Shown: positions 35,608-44,914, counted from the first letter of the stretch. The stretch: DNA of 64,000 nt from Lachnospiraceae bacterium MC2017 (GCA_000701625.1 JNJK01000009.1:1-64000); one strand, 5' to 3'. Translations and numbers: made by a program. The notes: generated by a model not told the origin, from the sequence alone.

Positions 35608-36654
35608 TTACTCGTAATCGATCACGATCTTTATTCCGCCCGCTGCCGGATCTGCGGCGAATTCAAAGGCTTTTTCAGCATCTTCGTGCTTGAAGTGATG
35701 TGTTACGATCTCAGGTGTCTTTGTTCTGTGAGTGTCAATATTGTTGAAAGCCTCGACAATATCGCTATGCTCGTATCCGCATGAACCCTTTACAGTAATC
35801 TCGGCAGACAGGAGATTTGCCGCATTTAATTCTGCAGGTTTCTTATATACTGCAACGATCACTACTCTTGAGTGCTCTTTTGCCATTCCCATGATCTCAG
35901 GCAGGATAGGTGCCGCACCGGCGCAGTCGATATATGCATCGATATTTGCTCTTTCCTGACCAAACTGGGTATAAACTGCTCCAAGTTTACTCTTAAGGAA
36001 CGGAAGTATCTCACCATCACGTGCAGGACAGTAACCGATGCCGCCCATCTTTTCTACCATTTCAAGACGCTTCTCATTCATGTCTACAACGATCGGATTA
36101 CGGCATCCTGATGCCAGTACTGCATTCAGTGCACAGAGTCCGATAGTTCCTGCTCCAAAGATAAGAACGTTGTCGGATGCCTTAACATCTATCCTGTTTT
36201 TTGCATGAGTAGCAACTGCCAGTGGCTCGATCACGACTGCTTCATCAAACGTGGTGTCATCGCTGAGTCTGAAAAGGTTGTATCCGTACTTTGCATCTTC
36301 CACTACCATGTACTCAGAAAATGCTCCTGCTATGTCACATCCCATCATTCCATTTCTCTTTGCCACGGCAGGATTTACAAATACTCTGTCACCTACATTG
36401 ATGTCCTTTACATCTTCTCCGACCTCGTGAACGATGCCAACCATTTCATGACCAAACTGACCGTCATGTCCGAACTGTCCTTTTTCCGGGATTTCTTTTC
36501 CGTCAAATTTCAGATCTTCGAATGGAGGGACTGTGTTATCCAATGCTGAGATATCCCAGCCGCTGATTCCCATTGCTTCATAGTTTTTTACTGCCTCTTC
36601 CAGATTTTCTACAAGGATTCCTATCTGCATGAGACTTTTGAACTTTGGTTCCAT
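35608..36654 (-). CDS. chimeric gene: VOC-domain N-terminus fused to a zinc-type dehydrogenase
   Basis: Protein of about 348 residues. Residues 1-50 (FKSLMQIGILVENLEEAVKN, then YEAMGISGWDISALD) look like the first third of a VOC/glyoxalase-fold protein. From about residue 55 (GQFGHEMVGIVHEVGEDV) it is a medium-chain alcohol/sorbitol-type dehydrogenase with VLIFGAGTIGLCALNAV at the NAD site near residue 170. The dehydrogenase N-terminus, with the catalytic Cys of GICGTD, is missing. An in-frame deletion joining two genes explains this best. The enzyme is probably inactive. GAAAGGAAAG precedes the ATG at 36654; an upstream GTG is possible. Confidence 0.75.
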   Translation of the reverse strand: MEPKFKSLMQIGILVENLEEAVKNYEAMGISGWDISALDNTVPPFEDLKFDGKEIPEKGQFGHDGQFGHEMVGIVHEVGEDVKDINVGDRVFVNPAVAKRNGMMGCDIAGAFSEYMVVEDAKYGYNLFRLSDDTTFDEAVVIEPLAVATHAKNRIDVKASDNVLIFGAGTIGLCALNAVLASGCRNPIVVDMNEKRLEMVEKMGGIGYCPARDGEILPFLKSKLGAVYTQFGQERANIDAYIDCAGAAPILPEIMGMAKEHSRVVIVAVYKKPAELNAANLLSAEITVKGSCGYEHSDIVEAFNNIDTHRTKTPEIVTHHFKHEDAEKAFEFAADPAAGGIKIVIDYE

Positions 36655-36674
36655 AATACTTTTCTTCTTTCCTT

Positions 36675-36966
36675 TCACGCACAGTCTGAACTGCTGCTGA
36701 TAACCTGTGCACTATCTATTTCAAAATGATGTCGTCCGCAGCGAATAACTTCTGTCTGGCCGACTACTCTTGCTGTAACATCCGGCGGAAGCTCTATGTC
36801 AAGACTCAGCACACCTTTTTCCAGCTTCCATGCGACTCCGATCTTACCCCAGATGGAATCATAGCTTCCTTCTGCATGATCAAGTCCACTCTCTATGTCA
36901 GGGTTGATCTCAACCTCTGCATATCCGGGTTTTAACGGATTTATACCGAGGATATCCTTAATAAGC
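36675..36966 (-). pseudogene. 3' remnant of an alpha-L-rhamnosidase-like (GH78) gene
   Basis: The minus strand has an open frame without start. It encodes ILGINPLKPGYAEVEINPDI, then GLDHAEGSYDSIWGKIGVAW, KLEKGVLSLDIELPPDVTAR and a stop at 36675. The sequence resembles the C-terminal beta-sandwich of bacterial rhamnosidases. The rest of the gene is gone; the break point at about 36966 coincides with the start of the AraC remnant on the other strand. It lies upstream of the chimeric dehydrogenase in the same direction, as sugar catabolic genes would. Confidence 0.65.
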
Positions 36967-37251
36967 TACATAACGATCAACTACGACCACATCACGCTTA
37001 ATTCTGTCGCAGATTTCTTTGGATACAACATCACTTATCTGAGTCAGCTCTTAAAGAAGTGCACGGGTAAAACCTTTACGGAAATGATAAGTGAAGCACG
37101 AGTAAGTAACGCCTGTCAGCTTCTGACCGATACAAATCTCCCTGTAACAGAAATAGCCCAGCGAATCGGCTGCTATGATGCAAGCCACTTCACCAGGCTA
37201 TTTAAGATGCAGATGGGAATGACTCCTACTCAATACAGGAATCAACGATAA
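36964..37251 (+). pseudogene. 3' remnant of an AraC-family regulator
   Basis: About 95 codons from ISYITINYDHITLNSVADFF to RYRNQR-like end. Both helix-turn-helix motifs are present (VADFFGYNITYLSQLLKKCTG and VTEIAQRIGCYDASHFTRLF), but the ligand domain is missing and no start codon or ribosome site belongs to it. The frame remains open upstream only because it reads the antisense of the rhamnosidase remnant. Probably the lost regulator of the rhamnosidase locus. Confidence 0.75.
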
Positions 37252-37321
37252 TAAACTGTATAAAAATTGTATTTTTGACGATATATACTATGAACTAGTG
37301 AAGTCGTGGGGGTTGAAAACA

Positions 37322-39349
37322 ATGTTATACTCTATGGTTCCGGCATCATTGCTGATAATAAATTTAATTCTTAACTATGAATCGTTAAAAAAATACGGTT
37401 TCAGGGAAAAGGGGCAAATTAATAAGAAACGTGTACCTGTACGCTATAATTTCTTTATTCTTGCTTCAAATTGCTACTTGATCGTTGACATGACCTGGGG
37501 ACTCTTATACGAACACCATGATATCCCTGTGCTTTTTCCTTTTATCTATTCATTGACTGTCTTTTATTTCATGTTTATGCTCCTGACCATGCTGACATGG
37601 ACACGCTATATAGTTGCGTTTCTTAATAAGGACGGCCGAAGCAGCTCTTTTCTTCTGCATGGAGTATGGACAATGTTCCTGATGGGAATAATCTGCCTTA
37701 TACTCAATCGTTTTTCTCATTTCATGTTTTCCTATAATGATGCACATGAATATATAGGAGAAACCGGAAGAAATATCTCGTTCCTTCTTCAGATCGTTTT
37801 CTATATCGCAGTTTCACTTTATCTACTATACGTTTCTCATAGAAGCGTTGGTCGCCAAAAAGTCAGATACAAAGCAGTCGCTTTGACAAGCATAGTATTA
37901 GGCGTTTTTCTCATACTCCAGATAGTTTATGCCTTTCTCCCTTCCTATGCGATCGGACTTTTGATAGGAATATGCCTTGTTCACTCTTTTGTTCAGTTAA
38001 GTGAGAAAAAAAAGAACGAAATACACGATCATATCGCTTCCGCAATGGCTGCAGATTATGAAGCCATATCCTACATTGAAATAGAATCAGGTGAATATCT
38101 GGCATTTTCAAAAAGTCAAAAGTACATGTCTTTAAATCTACCGGAGACGGGCAAAGATTTCTTTAGAGATATCCTGGATAACATTGATAAATACGTTTAT
38201 TCTGAGGATCGTGAATATGCCAGAACCTTATATGATAGAGATACGATACTGAAAAATCTTGATGGACGACATTCATTTTCATTCAAATACAGACTTCTAA
38301 TAAATGATGAGCCAAGGTATTTTTTGTTCACCATGATGCTTGATAGTAACAGCCAGTTCCTTATCTTCTATGAGAAGGACATAGAAGATGAGCTCAAAGC
38401 CGAAAAGATCAATAGAGAAAATCAAATGTCAACTATAACTTTCGGACAGATTGCCGAAAGCCTTGCTTCCAACTATGACGCAATATACTATGTGGATATA
38501 GAAAGCTCTGCATATGTCGGCTACGAAGTAAGCAATATCTATGGTCAGTTGGAGATCAGTCAATCCGGAGATGATTTCTTTACTGACTGCATGGAAAACG
38601 TTCCACTGGTTGTTCACAGGCAGGATTGCGATCAGGTAATTGATTTTCTGAATAAAGACAATTTGATCTGCGCACTTGATAATCACAAGGACTACAGTCT
38701 TGATTACCGTATCACAGTCAACGGTAAGCCCCGTTTTACGAGGATGATCGTTCGGCGTACCAGTGACGGTTCTCATTTTATCATCGGTGTCGAAGATGTA
38801 GATGCTGAGATTCAGCGAGAGAAGCAGCATCTCAGAGCACTGAACACAGAAAAAGAACTTGCAAGGCGTGATGAACTGACCGGAGTTAAAAACAAAAATG
38901 CCTACAAGGAATTGGAGGCATCTGCACAAGGAAATATTGACAATGGCATGGACTACCTGACGTTTGCGCTAGTTGTATGTGACGCCAATAACCTGAAACA
39001 AATAAATGATACTCTGGGTCACGCTGCCGGCGATGAATACATAAAAGAAGCAGCGCGCCTCTTATGCAACATTTTTGTTCATAGCCCCGTATTCCGAATT
39101 GGCGGAGACGAGTTCGCAGTATTTCTCCGCGGTAATGATTATGAATCAAGGCATAAACTTATGGCAACATTACGGAATCAGGTTCTCGAAAATAAGCGAA
39201 CCGGCACCGGCGTGATCTTAGCTTCCGGAATGTCAGAATATCAGCCTAAAGTCGACAGCTTCGTATCTGACATATTTGAAAGAGCCGACAAAAAAATGTA
39301 CGAGGATAAACAAAGACTTAAGACAGAACAAAAATTTATAATCGCGTAG
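37322..39349 (+). CDS. membrane GGDEF protein (diguanylate cyclase)
   Basis: Protein of about 675 residues. Six to seven membrane helices fill residues 1-230, two PAS-like repeats follow (each with a FGQIAESLASNYDAIYYVDIE-type start: near 240 and 390), then a GGDEF domain with RDELTGVKNKNAYKE near 520 and the active motif FRIGGDEFAVFL near 590. The inhibitory RxxD site five residues upstream is absent (VHSPVF), so product inhibition is not expected. It should synthesise cyclic di-GMP. GGGGG lies 9 bases before ATG 37322; an earlier GTG is possible. Confidence 0.88.
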   Translation: MLYSMVPASLLIINLILNYESLKKYGFREKGQINKKRVPVRYNFFILASNCYLIVDMTWGLLYEHHDIPVLFPFIYSLTVFYFMFMLLTMLTWTRYIVAFLNKDGRSSSFLLHGVWTMFLMGIICLILNRFSHFMFSYNDAHEYIGETGRNISFLLQIVFYIAVSLYLLYVSHRSVGRQKVRYKAVALTSIVLGVFLILQIVYAFLPSYAIGLLIGICLVHSFVQLSEKKKNEIHDHIASAMAADYEAISYIEIESGEYLAFSKSQKYMSLNLPETGKDFFRDILDNIDKYVYSEDREYARTLYDRDTILKNLDGRHSFSFKYRLLINDEPRYFLFTMMLDSNSQFLIFYEKDIEDELKAEKINRENQMSTITFGQIAESLASNYDAIYYVDIESSAYVGYEVSNIYGQLEISQSGDDFFTDCMENVPLVVHRQDCDQVIDFLNKDNLICALDNHKDYSLDYRITVNGKPRFTRMIVRRTSDGSHFIIGVEDVDAEIQREKQHLRALNTEKELARRDELTGVKNKNAYKELEASAQGNIDNGMDYLTFALVVCDANNLKQINDTLGHAAGDEYIKEAARLLCNIFVHSPVFRIGGDEFAVFLRGNDYESRHKLMATLRNQVLENKRTGTGVILASGMSEYQPKVDSFVSDIFERADKKMYEDKQRLKTEQKFIIA

Positions 39350-39354
39350 TTTAA

Positions 39355-39382
39355 AGACCTGTCCCGATATATGAGACAGGTC
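39355..39382. terminator. terminator between GGDEF gene and metY
   Basis: Arms AGACCTGTC and GACAGGTCT with a 10-base loop, followed by TTCGATTT on the plus strand and by T-poor sequence on the minus strand. Confidence 0.7.
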
Positions 39383-39419
39383 TTTCGATTTATTAGTATT
39401 TTTTACCGGAGGATTTTCA

Positions 39420-40703
39420 TTATTCCACTGCTGCAAAGCCCTTTTCAAGATCAGCAATGATGTCATCGATATGCTCTGTACCTATTGAAAGTCTGATAGT
39501 ACTCTGAGTTATGCCCTGATCATTGAGTTCTTCTTCACTAAGCTGTGAATGAGTCGTTGTTGCCGGATGGATCACGAGGCTCTTTACATCAGCTACATTT
39601 GCAAGGAGCGAAAAGATCTCAAGATTGTCGATAAACTTCCAGGCCGCTTCCTTTCCGCCCTTGATCTCAAATGTAAAGATAGATGCTCCGCCATTTGGGA
39701 AATACTTCTCGTACAGTGCATGATCAGGATGATCCTCGATCGCCGGATGATTTACCTTTTCAACCTTCGGATGATTCTTCAGAAATTCTACTACTTTCTT
39801 TGTATTCTCAGCATGTCTGTCGAGTCTCAGTGACAATGTTTCAACTCCCTGAAGCAGGAGGAATGCATTGAACGGGGAGATCGTTGATCCTGTATCTCTG
39901 AGAAGGATTGCTCTGATATAGGTAACAAAGGCTGCAGGACCTACTGCATCTGCGAAGGATACGCCGTGATAGCTGGGATTTGGAGCTGCGATATTCGGAT
40001 ACTTTCCGCTTGCCTTCCAGTCAAATTTGCCGGATTCTACGATAATTCCGCCAAGGGTTGTACCATGACCACCGATGAACTTGGTTGCGGAATGGACTAC
40101 GATGTCAGCGCCATGCTCTATAGGTCTGATAAGGTAAGGTGTACCGAAAGTATTATCAATTACAAGAGGAAGTCCATGCTTATGTGCGATCTCTGCGATT
40201 GCATCGATATCCGGGATGTCACTGTTAGGATTTCCGAGAGTTTCAAGGTAGATAGCTCTTGTATTTTCCTGAATTGCTCCCTCAACTTCGCTTAAATTGT
40301 GAGCATCTACAAATGTTGTGGTCACTCCATACTGCGGAAGTGTATGTGCCAGCAGGTTATAGCTTCCACCATAGATAGTCTTCTGTGCTACGATGTGTCC
40401 GCCGTTTGCTGCGAGTGCCTCGATCGTATAAGTGATAGCTGCTGCACCTGATGCAACTGCGAGTGCTGCGCTTCCACCCTCAAGAGCTGCCAGTCTCTTT
40501 TCTAAAACATCCTGTGTGGTATTTGTAAGTCTTCCGTAGATATTTCCTGCATCTGCAAGACCAAATCTGTCTGCCGCATGCTGGCTGTTTCTGAATACGT
40601 ATGATGTTGTCTGATAGATCGGTACTGCTCTTGCATCTGTTGCCGGATCCGGCTGTTCCTGTCCTACGTGAAGCTGTAATGTTTCAAATCTGTAATCACC
40701 CAT
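39420..40703 (-). CDS. metY: O-acetylhomoserine sulfhydrylase
   Basis: PLP enzyme of 427 residues making homocysteine from O-acetylhomoserine and sulfide. The PLP lysine is in VVHSATKFIGGHGTTLGG near residue 208, preceded by NPNSDIPDIDAIAEIAHKHG and DNTFGTPYL. Length and N-terminus (ETLQLHVGQEQPDPATDARA) match the MetY type. AAGGAGGAG precedes the ATG. A divergent Rrf2-family regulator lies upstream, and the promoter is consensus-like. It would use sulfide made by AsrABC or by assimilation. Confidence 0.93.
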   Translation of the reverse strand: MGDYRFETLQLHVGQEQPDPATDARAVPIYQTTSYVFRNSQHAADRFGLADAGNIYGRLTNTTQDVLEKRLAALEGGSAALAVASGAAAITYTIEALAANGGHIVAQKTIYGGSYNLLAHTLPQYGVTTTFVDAHNLSEVEGAIQENTRAIYLETLGNPNSDIPDIDAIAEIAHKHGLPLVIDNTFGTPYLIRPIEHGADIVVHSATKFIGGHGTTLGGIIVESGKFDWKASGKYPNIAAPNPSYHGVSFADAVGPAAFVTYIRAILLRDTGSTISPFNAFLLLQGVETLSLRLDRHAENTKKVVEFLKNHPKVEKVNHPAIEDHPDHALYEKYFPNGGASIFTFEIKGGKEAAWKFIDNLEIFSLLANVADVKSLVIHPATTTHSQLSEEELNDQGITQSTIRLSIGTEHIDDIIADLEKGFAAVE

Positions 40704-40805
40704 CTTATTCTCCTCCTTAGTTATGTCAGGCTAATTCCTTTTCTATAAAAAGCCCGTTATCAAGCGCTTTCCGATGTGCTTGTTGCTTGTTTTTTTGTTG
40801 AATTA

Positions 40806-40834
40806 ATAATACTTTTATCAACCTACTATGTCAA
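40806..40834 (-). promoter_or_regulatory. metY promoter
   Basis: Minus strand -35 TTGACA (40829-40834), 17-base spacer, -10 TATTAT (40806-40811). The spacer holds TAGGTTGATAAAAG, and an AACC...GGGTT inverted repeat (40820-40841) overlaps the -35, a likely place for the divergent Rrf2 protein. Confidence 0.7.
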
Positions 40835-40964
40835 TGGGTTTTAAGATATGATATACTTATTACTACTGATAAGTTTGGATTATAACAAAAATTTATATGA
40901 TACGATAACAGAGTCAAAAGTAAAAAATACGATTGTGCTTGCACATAAAGGAAAGGGAGATTCT

Positions 40965-41363
40965 ATGTTTTCTACAAAGGGAAGATATGCTCTGAGAGTG
41001 ATAATAGACCTTGCGGAACAGAATAGTGACGATCCGGTACCGCTTAAGGATATCGCAGAAAGGCAGGAAATCTCGAAAAAGTATCTGGAGATCATTGCTA
41101 AAAAGATGGTAGAAGCTGGTTTCATCGCCGGAGCCAGCGGAAAACACGGCGGATACAGGCTCACACGCCGCCCCGACGAATACACTGTCGGTGAGATAAT
41201 CGAGCTCATGGAAGGACCGATCATCCCCGTGTCATGCCTAGCCCCCGATGCCGAAGAATGCCCCCGTAAGGGCAAATGCAAAACCATCTCCATGTGGGAA
41301 GAATTCGCCAAACTGGAACACGATTTCTTCTATGGAAAGAAGATCAGTGATTTGATCGGGTAA
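40965..41363 (+). CDS. Rrf2-family regulator (CymR/IscR-like)
   Basis: DNA-binding protein of 132 residues with the Rrf2 winged helix (STKGRYALRVIIDLAEQ, LKDIAERQEISKKYLEIIAKK, GKHGGYRLTR). Three cysteines in CLAPDAEECPRKGKC near residue 90 are spaced C-x7-C-x5-C, close to the Fe-S ligands of IscR. CymR, the cysteine repressor, has the same fold and is often near sulfur genes. Divergence from metY suggests control of sulfur metabolism. GGAAAGGGAG precedes the ATG at 40965. Confidence 0.87.
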   Translation: MFSTKGRYALRVIIDLAEQNSDDPVPLKDIAERQEISKKYLEIIAKKMVEAGFIAGASGKHGGYRLTRRPDEYTVGEIIELMEGPIIPVSCLAPDAEECPRKGKCKTISMWEEFAKLEHDFFYGKKISDLIG

Positions 41364-41429
41364 CATTGTGACGTAAAAACGGCAAACTGCACTACAATTC
41401 TCTAAAACACCTTACCTACATATATTGAA

Positions 41430-42407
41430 TTAACGATGATGATTATACTTCGCGATTTTCATGAACTTTTCCCTCTTTGCCTGTAAATACGCGCTTTCGT
41501 TGGCTGCGTATTGGTTTTCTTTTTTAAGCTTCTGATAGGCTTTTAATCGTTCCTCTGTTAATTCGCCATTATCGACAGCCTGTCGGACAGCACATCCCGG
41601 TTCGTTTGTATGGGTACAGTCAGAAAATCTGCAGCTTTGTGAAAGCATCTCCACGTCTGCAAATGTCTCACTGATTCCCTCTTCATCATCCCACAATCCC
41701 AGTTCACGCATTCCAGGTGTATCGATCACAAATGCTCCGTTATCCAGAGCAATGAGTTCTCTGTGTGTAGTCGTATGCCGTCCTTTATTATTTGATCCAA
41801 TAGATGACGTACGGATATGGTCACTTCCGAGAATTTTATTTATAAGTGTTGATTTTCCCACACCGGAAGAACCTATAAATGCAACCGTCTTTCCGGGAGT
41901 CAGGTACATTTTTATGCTTTCAAAATCATTATTTGCAGAAGATGTGACAACTACATCTACTCCTGATGCAACTGTCTCCACTTCATCTATCTTTATCGAA
42001 AGATCCTCACACAGATCAGCTTTCGTGAGAACGACTACTGGATTTGCACCACTATTCCACGAAACGGTTAAATAACGTTCAAGCCGCCTCAGATTAAAAT
42101 CTCTGTTTAGCGACATACAGATAAATATCGTATCAATATTTGCCGCTACGACCTGCTCCTGATGACTGTTTCCCGCCGCTTTTCTTATGAAAACGCTTTT
42201 TCTCGGATAAAGCGCACTGATAACTGCATTGCTATCATCCTCAGACCAGCCAGCAAGCACGTAATCTCCCACTGCCGGATAATCAGAAACAGTATTTGCC
42301 TCATGTCGGTATTTTCCTGATACTTCGGCATATTTATCATTTCCATCATAATTAATGGTATATAAACCCTTTTCCTGCAGGATAACCCTTGCCCTAACTT
42401 CTTTCAT
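41430..42407 (-). CDS. rsgA: ribosome small subunit GTPase RsgA
   Basis: Circularly permuted GTPase of 325 residues for 30S maturation. N-terminal OB fold (ARVILQEKGLYTINYDG), G4 motif VVLTKADLC near residue 133, P-loop FIGSSGVGKSTLINKILG near 175, G3 DTPGMRELGLW near 225, and the C-terminal zinc site C-x7-C-x5-C region (SCRFSDCTHTNEPGCAV) near 260. GGGGG precedes the ATG. Single gene. Confidence 0.95.
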   Translation of the reverse strand: MKEVRARVILQEKGLYTINYDGNDKYAEVSGKYRHEANTVSDYPAVGDYVLAGWSEDDSNAVISALYPRKSVFIRKAAGNSHQEQVVAANIDTIFICMSLNRDFNLRRLERYLTVSWNSGANPVVVLTKADLCEDLSIKIDEVETVASGVDVVVTSSANNDFESIKMYLTPGKTVAFIGSSGVGKSTLINKILGSDHIRTSSIGSNNKGRHTTTHRELIALDNGAFVIDTPGMRELGLWDDEEGISETFADVEMLSQSCRFSDCTHTNEPGCAVRQAVDNGELTEERLKAYQKLKKENQYAANESAYLQAKREKFMKIAKYNHHR

Positions 42408-42465
42408 GGTGTCCCCCTTTTATTTCTTTTGACCCTGTCATCATTTATTATATCCCCTTAACTCA

Positions 42466-42499
42466 AACAAACCCGATCCTACACGGATTCGGGTCTGTT
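42466..42499 (-). terminator. terminator after the TraX-like gene
   Basis: Arms AAACCCGATCC and GGATTCGGGTCTG with a 5-base loop; minus strand flanked by TTTGTTTGAG. Confidence 0.65.
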
Positions 42500-42537
42500 T
42501 TACATCAATTTTTATTTACGCTTCATTTCATGCGGTA

Positions 42538-43284
42538 TCACAAGCAGATATTTACATTTCCATATACTAATAAACGGATGATGCCGATTATTATGAGGTG
42601 CACCGGATAGTAGAGATAGAAAAACCACTTCATCCACTTAGCTTTTCCGCGTTCTCCATTATAGAGCTTCAAGAGCGGATAAATCATAAGTACGCCCACG
42701 AGTTCCAACGCATATACTTTGCTCACAAAGAAAAATGACACAATCCCATACAATAAAATCCACTGGGCCATCTTAAGCATCTGCTTTTCCAGATTTCCTC
42801 TTTCGCTGTACATACCATGTATCGCAAGGACAGCTATACAGCTCCAGTCCGCCGGGAAAGCACTTAGAACCAATGGTATCTGTATTGCTCTTTTCTGCCA
42901 TGATTTCCATGTAGTCATGTGCTCTTCCAGATAGAGCGTCACTACAGCGATAAAAAGCGGATACATAACACTAGTTCTGTTAAAAACACTCCCTTTAAAG
43001 GGATTGAGGCTTATGCCAAATCCAAAGCAGTATGCGAAGTGAGAAATGATCGCAAATATGCCAAGGCGAAGCATATATTTCTTTGCATCTTTTGTATAAT
43101 GATATCCTTCACAAACAAAGAACCACATAATAGGCGCTGTCAAGCGACCAATGAAGTGAAGAATGAGCGGTATCGGTTCAGCCGGAAATCCGGGATATAA
43201 TAGATCCGTTCCATGATCGATAGTCATGGCAATAATTGCTATCAGTTTTAAATAGTTTGAGTTGAAACCCTTTTTCAAAGTCAT
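42538..43284 (-). CDS. TraX-family membrane protein
   Basis: Integral membrane protein of 248 residues with about seven helices. The start FNSNYLKLIAIIAMTIDHGT, then FIGRLTAPIMWFFVCEGYHYTKD and LRLGIFAIISHFAYCFGFG match the TraX family, named after the F-pilin N-acetylase. Chromosomal copies in Clostridia have no pilin nearby and their substrate is unknown. Here no conjugation genes are present. AAGGGAAT gives the ribosome site. Confidence 0.82.
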   Translation of the reverse strand: MTLKKGFNSNYLKLIAIIAMTIDHGTDLLYPGFPAEPIPLILHFIGRLTAPIMWFFVCEGYHYTKDAKKYMLRLGIFAIISHFAYCFGFGISLNPFKGSVFNRTSVMYPLFIAVVTLYLEEHMTTWKSWQKRAIQIPLVLSAFPADWSCIAVLAIHGMYSERGNLEKQMLKMAQWILLYGIVSFFFVSKVYALELVGVLMIYPLLKLYNGERGKAKWMKWFFYLYYPVHLIIIGIIRLLVYGNVNICL

Positions 43285-43308
43285 CAGCTATTCCCTTAAA
43301 TTTTCTTT

Positions 43309-44181
43309 TTACCAGTCCGAATCCCAGTCAGAGCCTCCTGAATCCCATGAACCGCCGCTGTCCCAGGTGGAATCTCCCCAGGAACTTCCCGAATCATCCC
43401 AGGAACTGTCAGAGTCCCAATCGGAATCATCATCCGAAGTACCGCTGTCATACCAGTTCGTGTCTTCAAAACGTGTTCCATCATCATCGTAGTCTGTGCG
43501 ATATTCATAATCTGTATCATCATTTATCGCTTCATTCAGTTCATCACTATTTGAAGCATAGGACCAGTCATCCAGATCCGGATCGTATGCGTACCACGAT
43601 GATCCCTGATAGTAATAATCGTTTCCCTTGTAGTTATAGTAACCTTTTGCAGGAGAATTATCAAAAAGACTGATTATAAAGACAATGATCGCAATATAGA
43701 TCGTTGCAAAAATAGGACATACAAAAGGCAGCAGAACTATTGTTAGGAGAATATCTCCTATACTTGTTCCCTTCTTTTTGTCATTTTTCTTATTTTTATT
43801 GCTGCCGCTGCCATTTGCTTTTTGATCGGAGATCTCACTCCTGAGTCTCTGATACAGCTCATTTACGGCATATCCTTCATCAGTTCCCTGATAACGTACT
43901 ACTCTTTCACCATTACTCTTATTTTTATATACGACAAAGTCACCCGCACTGTTTTTATAAATCCCAAATGCCTTAGGCTCTTTTATGTCCTTTCCGATAA
44001 AGAATCTTGTGATCTTCTCCGGCGGAAGCTTATGATCGATATACCACTGCTTCAATTCTTCGATCGTTTTCGGCTGTCCCCCTGCCATTCGATTCGCTGT
44101 TGGCATGGGTGCTCCGCAATTTGGACAGATTTTTTGATTTTCGTCTATCTGCTGACCGCAGTATTCACACTTTACTTTCAT
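43309..44181 (-). CDS. zinc-ribbon membrane protein with Ser/Asp/Trp repeat tail
   Basis: Protein of about 290 residues. A double-Cys zinc ribbon (CEYCGQQI...CPNCGAPM) forms residues 4-26, a GYF/DUF-like module near 40-110 follows (KTIEELKQWYIDHKLPPEKI), one or two membrane helices near 150-185 (ILLTIVLLPFVCPIFATIYI), and the last 60 residues are repeats of D/S/G with regularly spaced Trp. The function is unknown. The start at 44181, within the PrsW gene end, has GGAGGGG upstream, so the two are coupled. Confidence 0.65.
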   Translation of the reverse strand: MKVKCEYCGQQIDENQKICPNCGAPMPTANRMAGGQPKTIEELKQWYIDHKLPPEKITRFFIGKDIKEPKAFGIYKNSAGDFVVYKNKSNGERVVRYQGTDEGYAVNELYQRLRSEISDQKANGSGSNKNKKNDKKKGTSIGDILLTIVLLPFVCPIFATIYIAIIVFIISLFDNSPAKGYYNYKGNDYYYQGSSWYAYDPDLDDWSYASNSDELNEAINDDTDYEYRTDYDDDGTRFEDTNWYDSGTSDDDSDWDSDSSWDDSGSSWGDSTWDSGGSWDSGGSDWDSDW

Positions 44182-44914
44182 CTGTCCCCTCCTGCTCGTC
44201 ATCGTCCCAATCGATCGTAAATTCCATTCCCGGGATCAGTTTATCTTCCTTTGAAAGCTTCAAGAAATGCCATACCGTAAATGCTGTTATCACGATTTCA
44301 TATATTACAAACAGGATAAAGAAAACTTTCTTTTCCGTTCCCAGACAAAAAACATAGAAGCCATGCATCACTGCCGGGACAAAAAGCGCTTCCAGGAGAC
44401 GCATCCTGACTTTTTTCTCATCTCCAAGACCTTTATTTAATCTGGCAAGTCCATAGAAATACCCCATAAATATCCCATAGATCAGATGTGCCGGTGCCTG
44501 CAGGAGAACTCGCATCAGACTGGCATTACTGCCGTTTACGATCACATATACGATATTTTCTATAGTGGCAAAACCAAGCGATACCATTGCAGCATACACA
44601 ACGCCATCAAAGGTATAGTTAAACTCCTTATTTTTCCATGTGAGAAGTTTTAGCACAACGAACTTGCCGGCTTCCTCTATGAGTCCAACGAGGAAAAATG
44701 CAAAAACAAAGATATACTCAAGCTCATAAACATCTTTACAGAACACACGCAAGAGCTTCTCACCCAAAAAACCAATAAGCTGTGCACTTAGAATTGTAAG
44801 CGCACCGCCCAAAAAGAGCTTTGCTAATAGCCCGATCGGTTCTTTTTCTACCGTATCAAATTTCCATACGGCAAATAATAATATCAAACTTGGTACTATC
44901 GCTAGAATAAGCAT
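44165..44914 (-). CDS. PrsW-family intramembrane protease
   Basis: Membrane protein of 249 residues with about seven helices. Conserved PrsW motifs are present: GLIEEAGKFVVLK near residue 77, FDGVVYAAMVSLGFATIENI near 102, and HLIYGIFMGYFYG near 145, with another His later (MHGFYVFCLG). The glutamates and histidines probably bind zinc. PrsW cleaves the anti-sigma factor RsiW in Bacillus; the target here is unknown. GGAGGGGG precedes the ATG. It overlaps the zinc-ribbon gene by 17 bases. Confidence 0.85.
   Translation of the reverse strand: MLILAIVPSLILLFAVWKFDTVEKEPIGLLAKLFLGGALTILSAQLIGFLGEKLLRVFCKDVYELEYIFVFAFFLVGLIEEAGKFVVLKLLTWKNKEFNYTFDGVVYAAMVSLGFATIENIVYVIVNGSNASLMRVLLQAPAHLIYGIFMGYFYGLARLNKGLGDEKKVRMRLLEALFVPAVMHGFYVFCLGTEKKVFFILFVIYEIVITAFTVWHFLKLSKEDKLIPGMEFTIDWDDDEQEGTDESKV

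Noticed and set aside
36895-36963. N-terminal extension of the AraC remnant (open frame from 36895)
   Set aside because: These codons are the antisense of the rhamnosidase remnant; AraC similarity starts only at about 36964.
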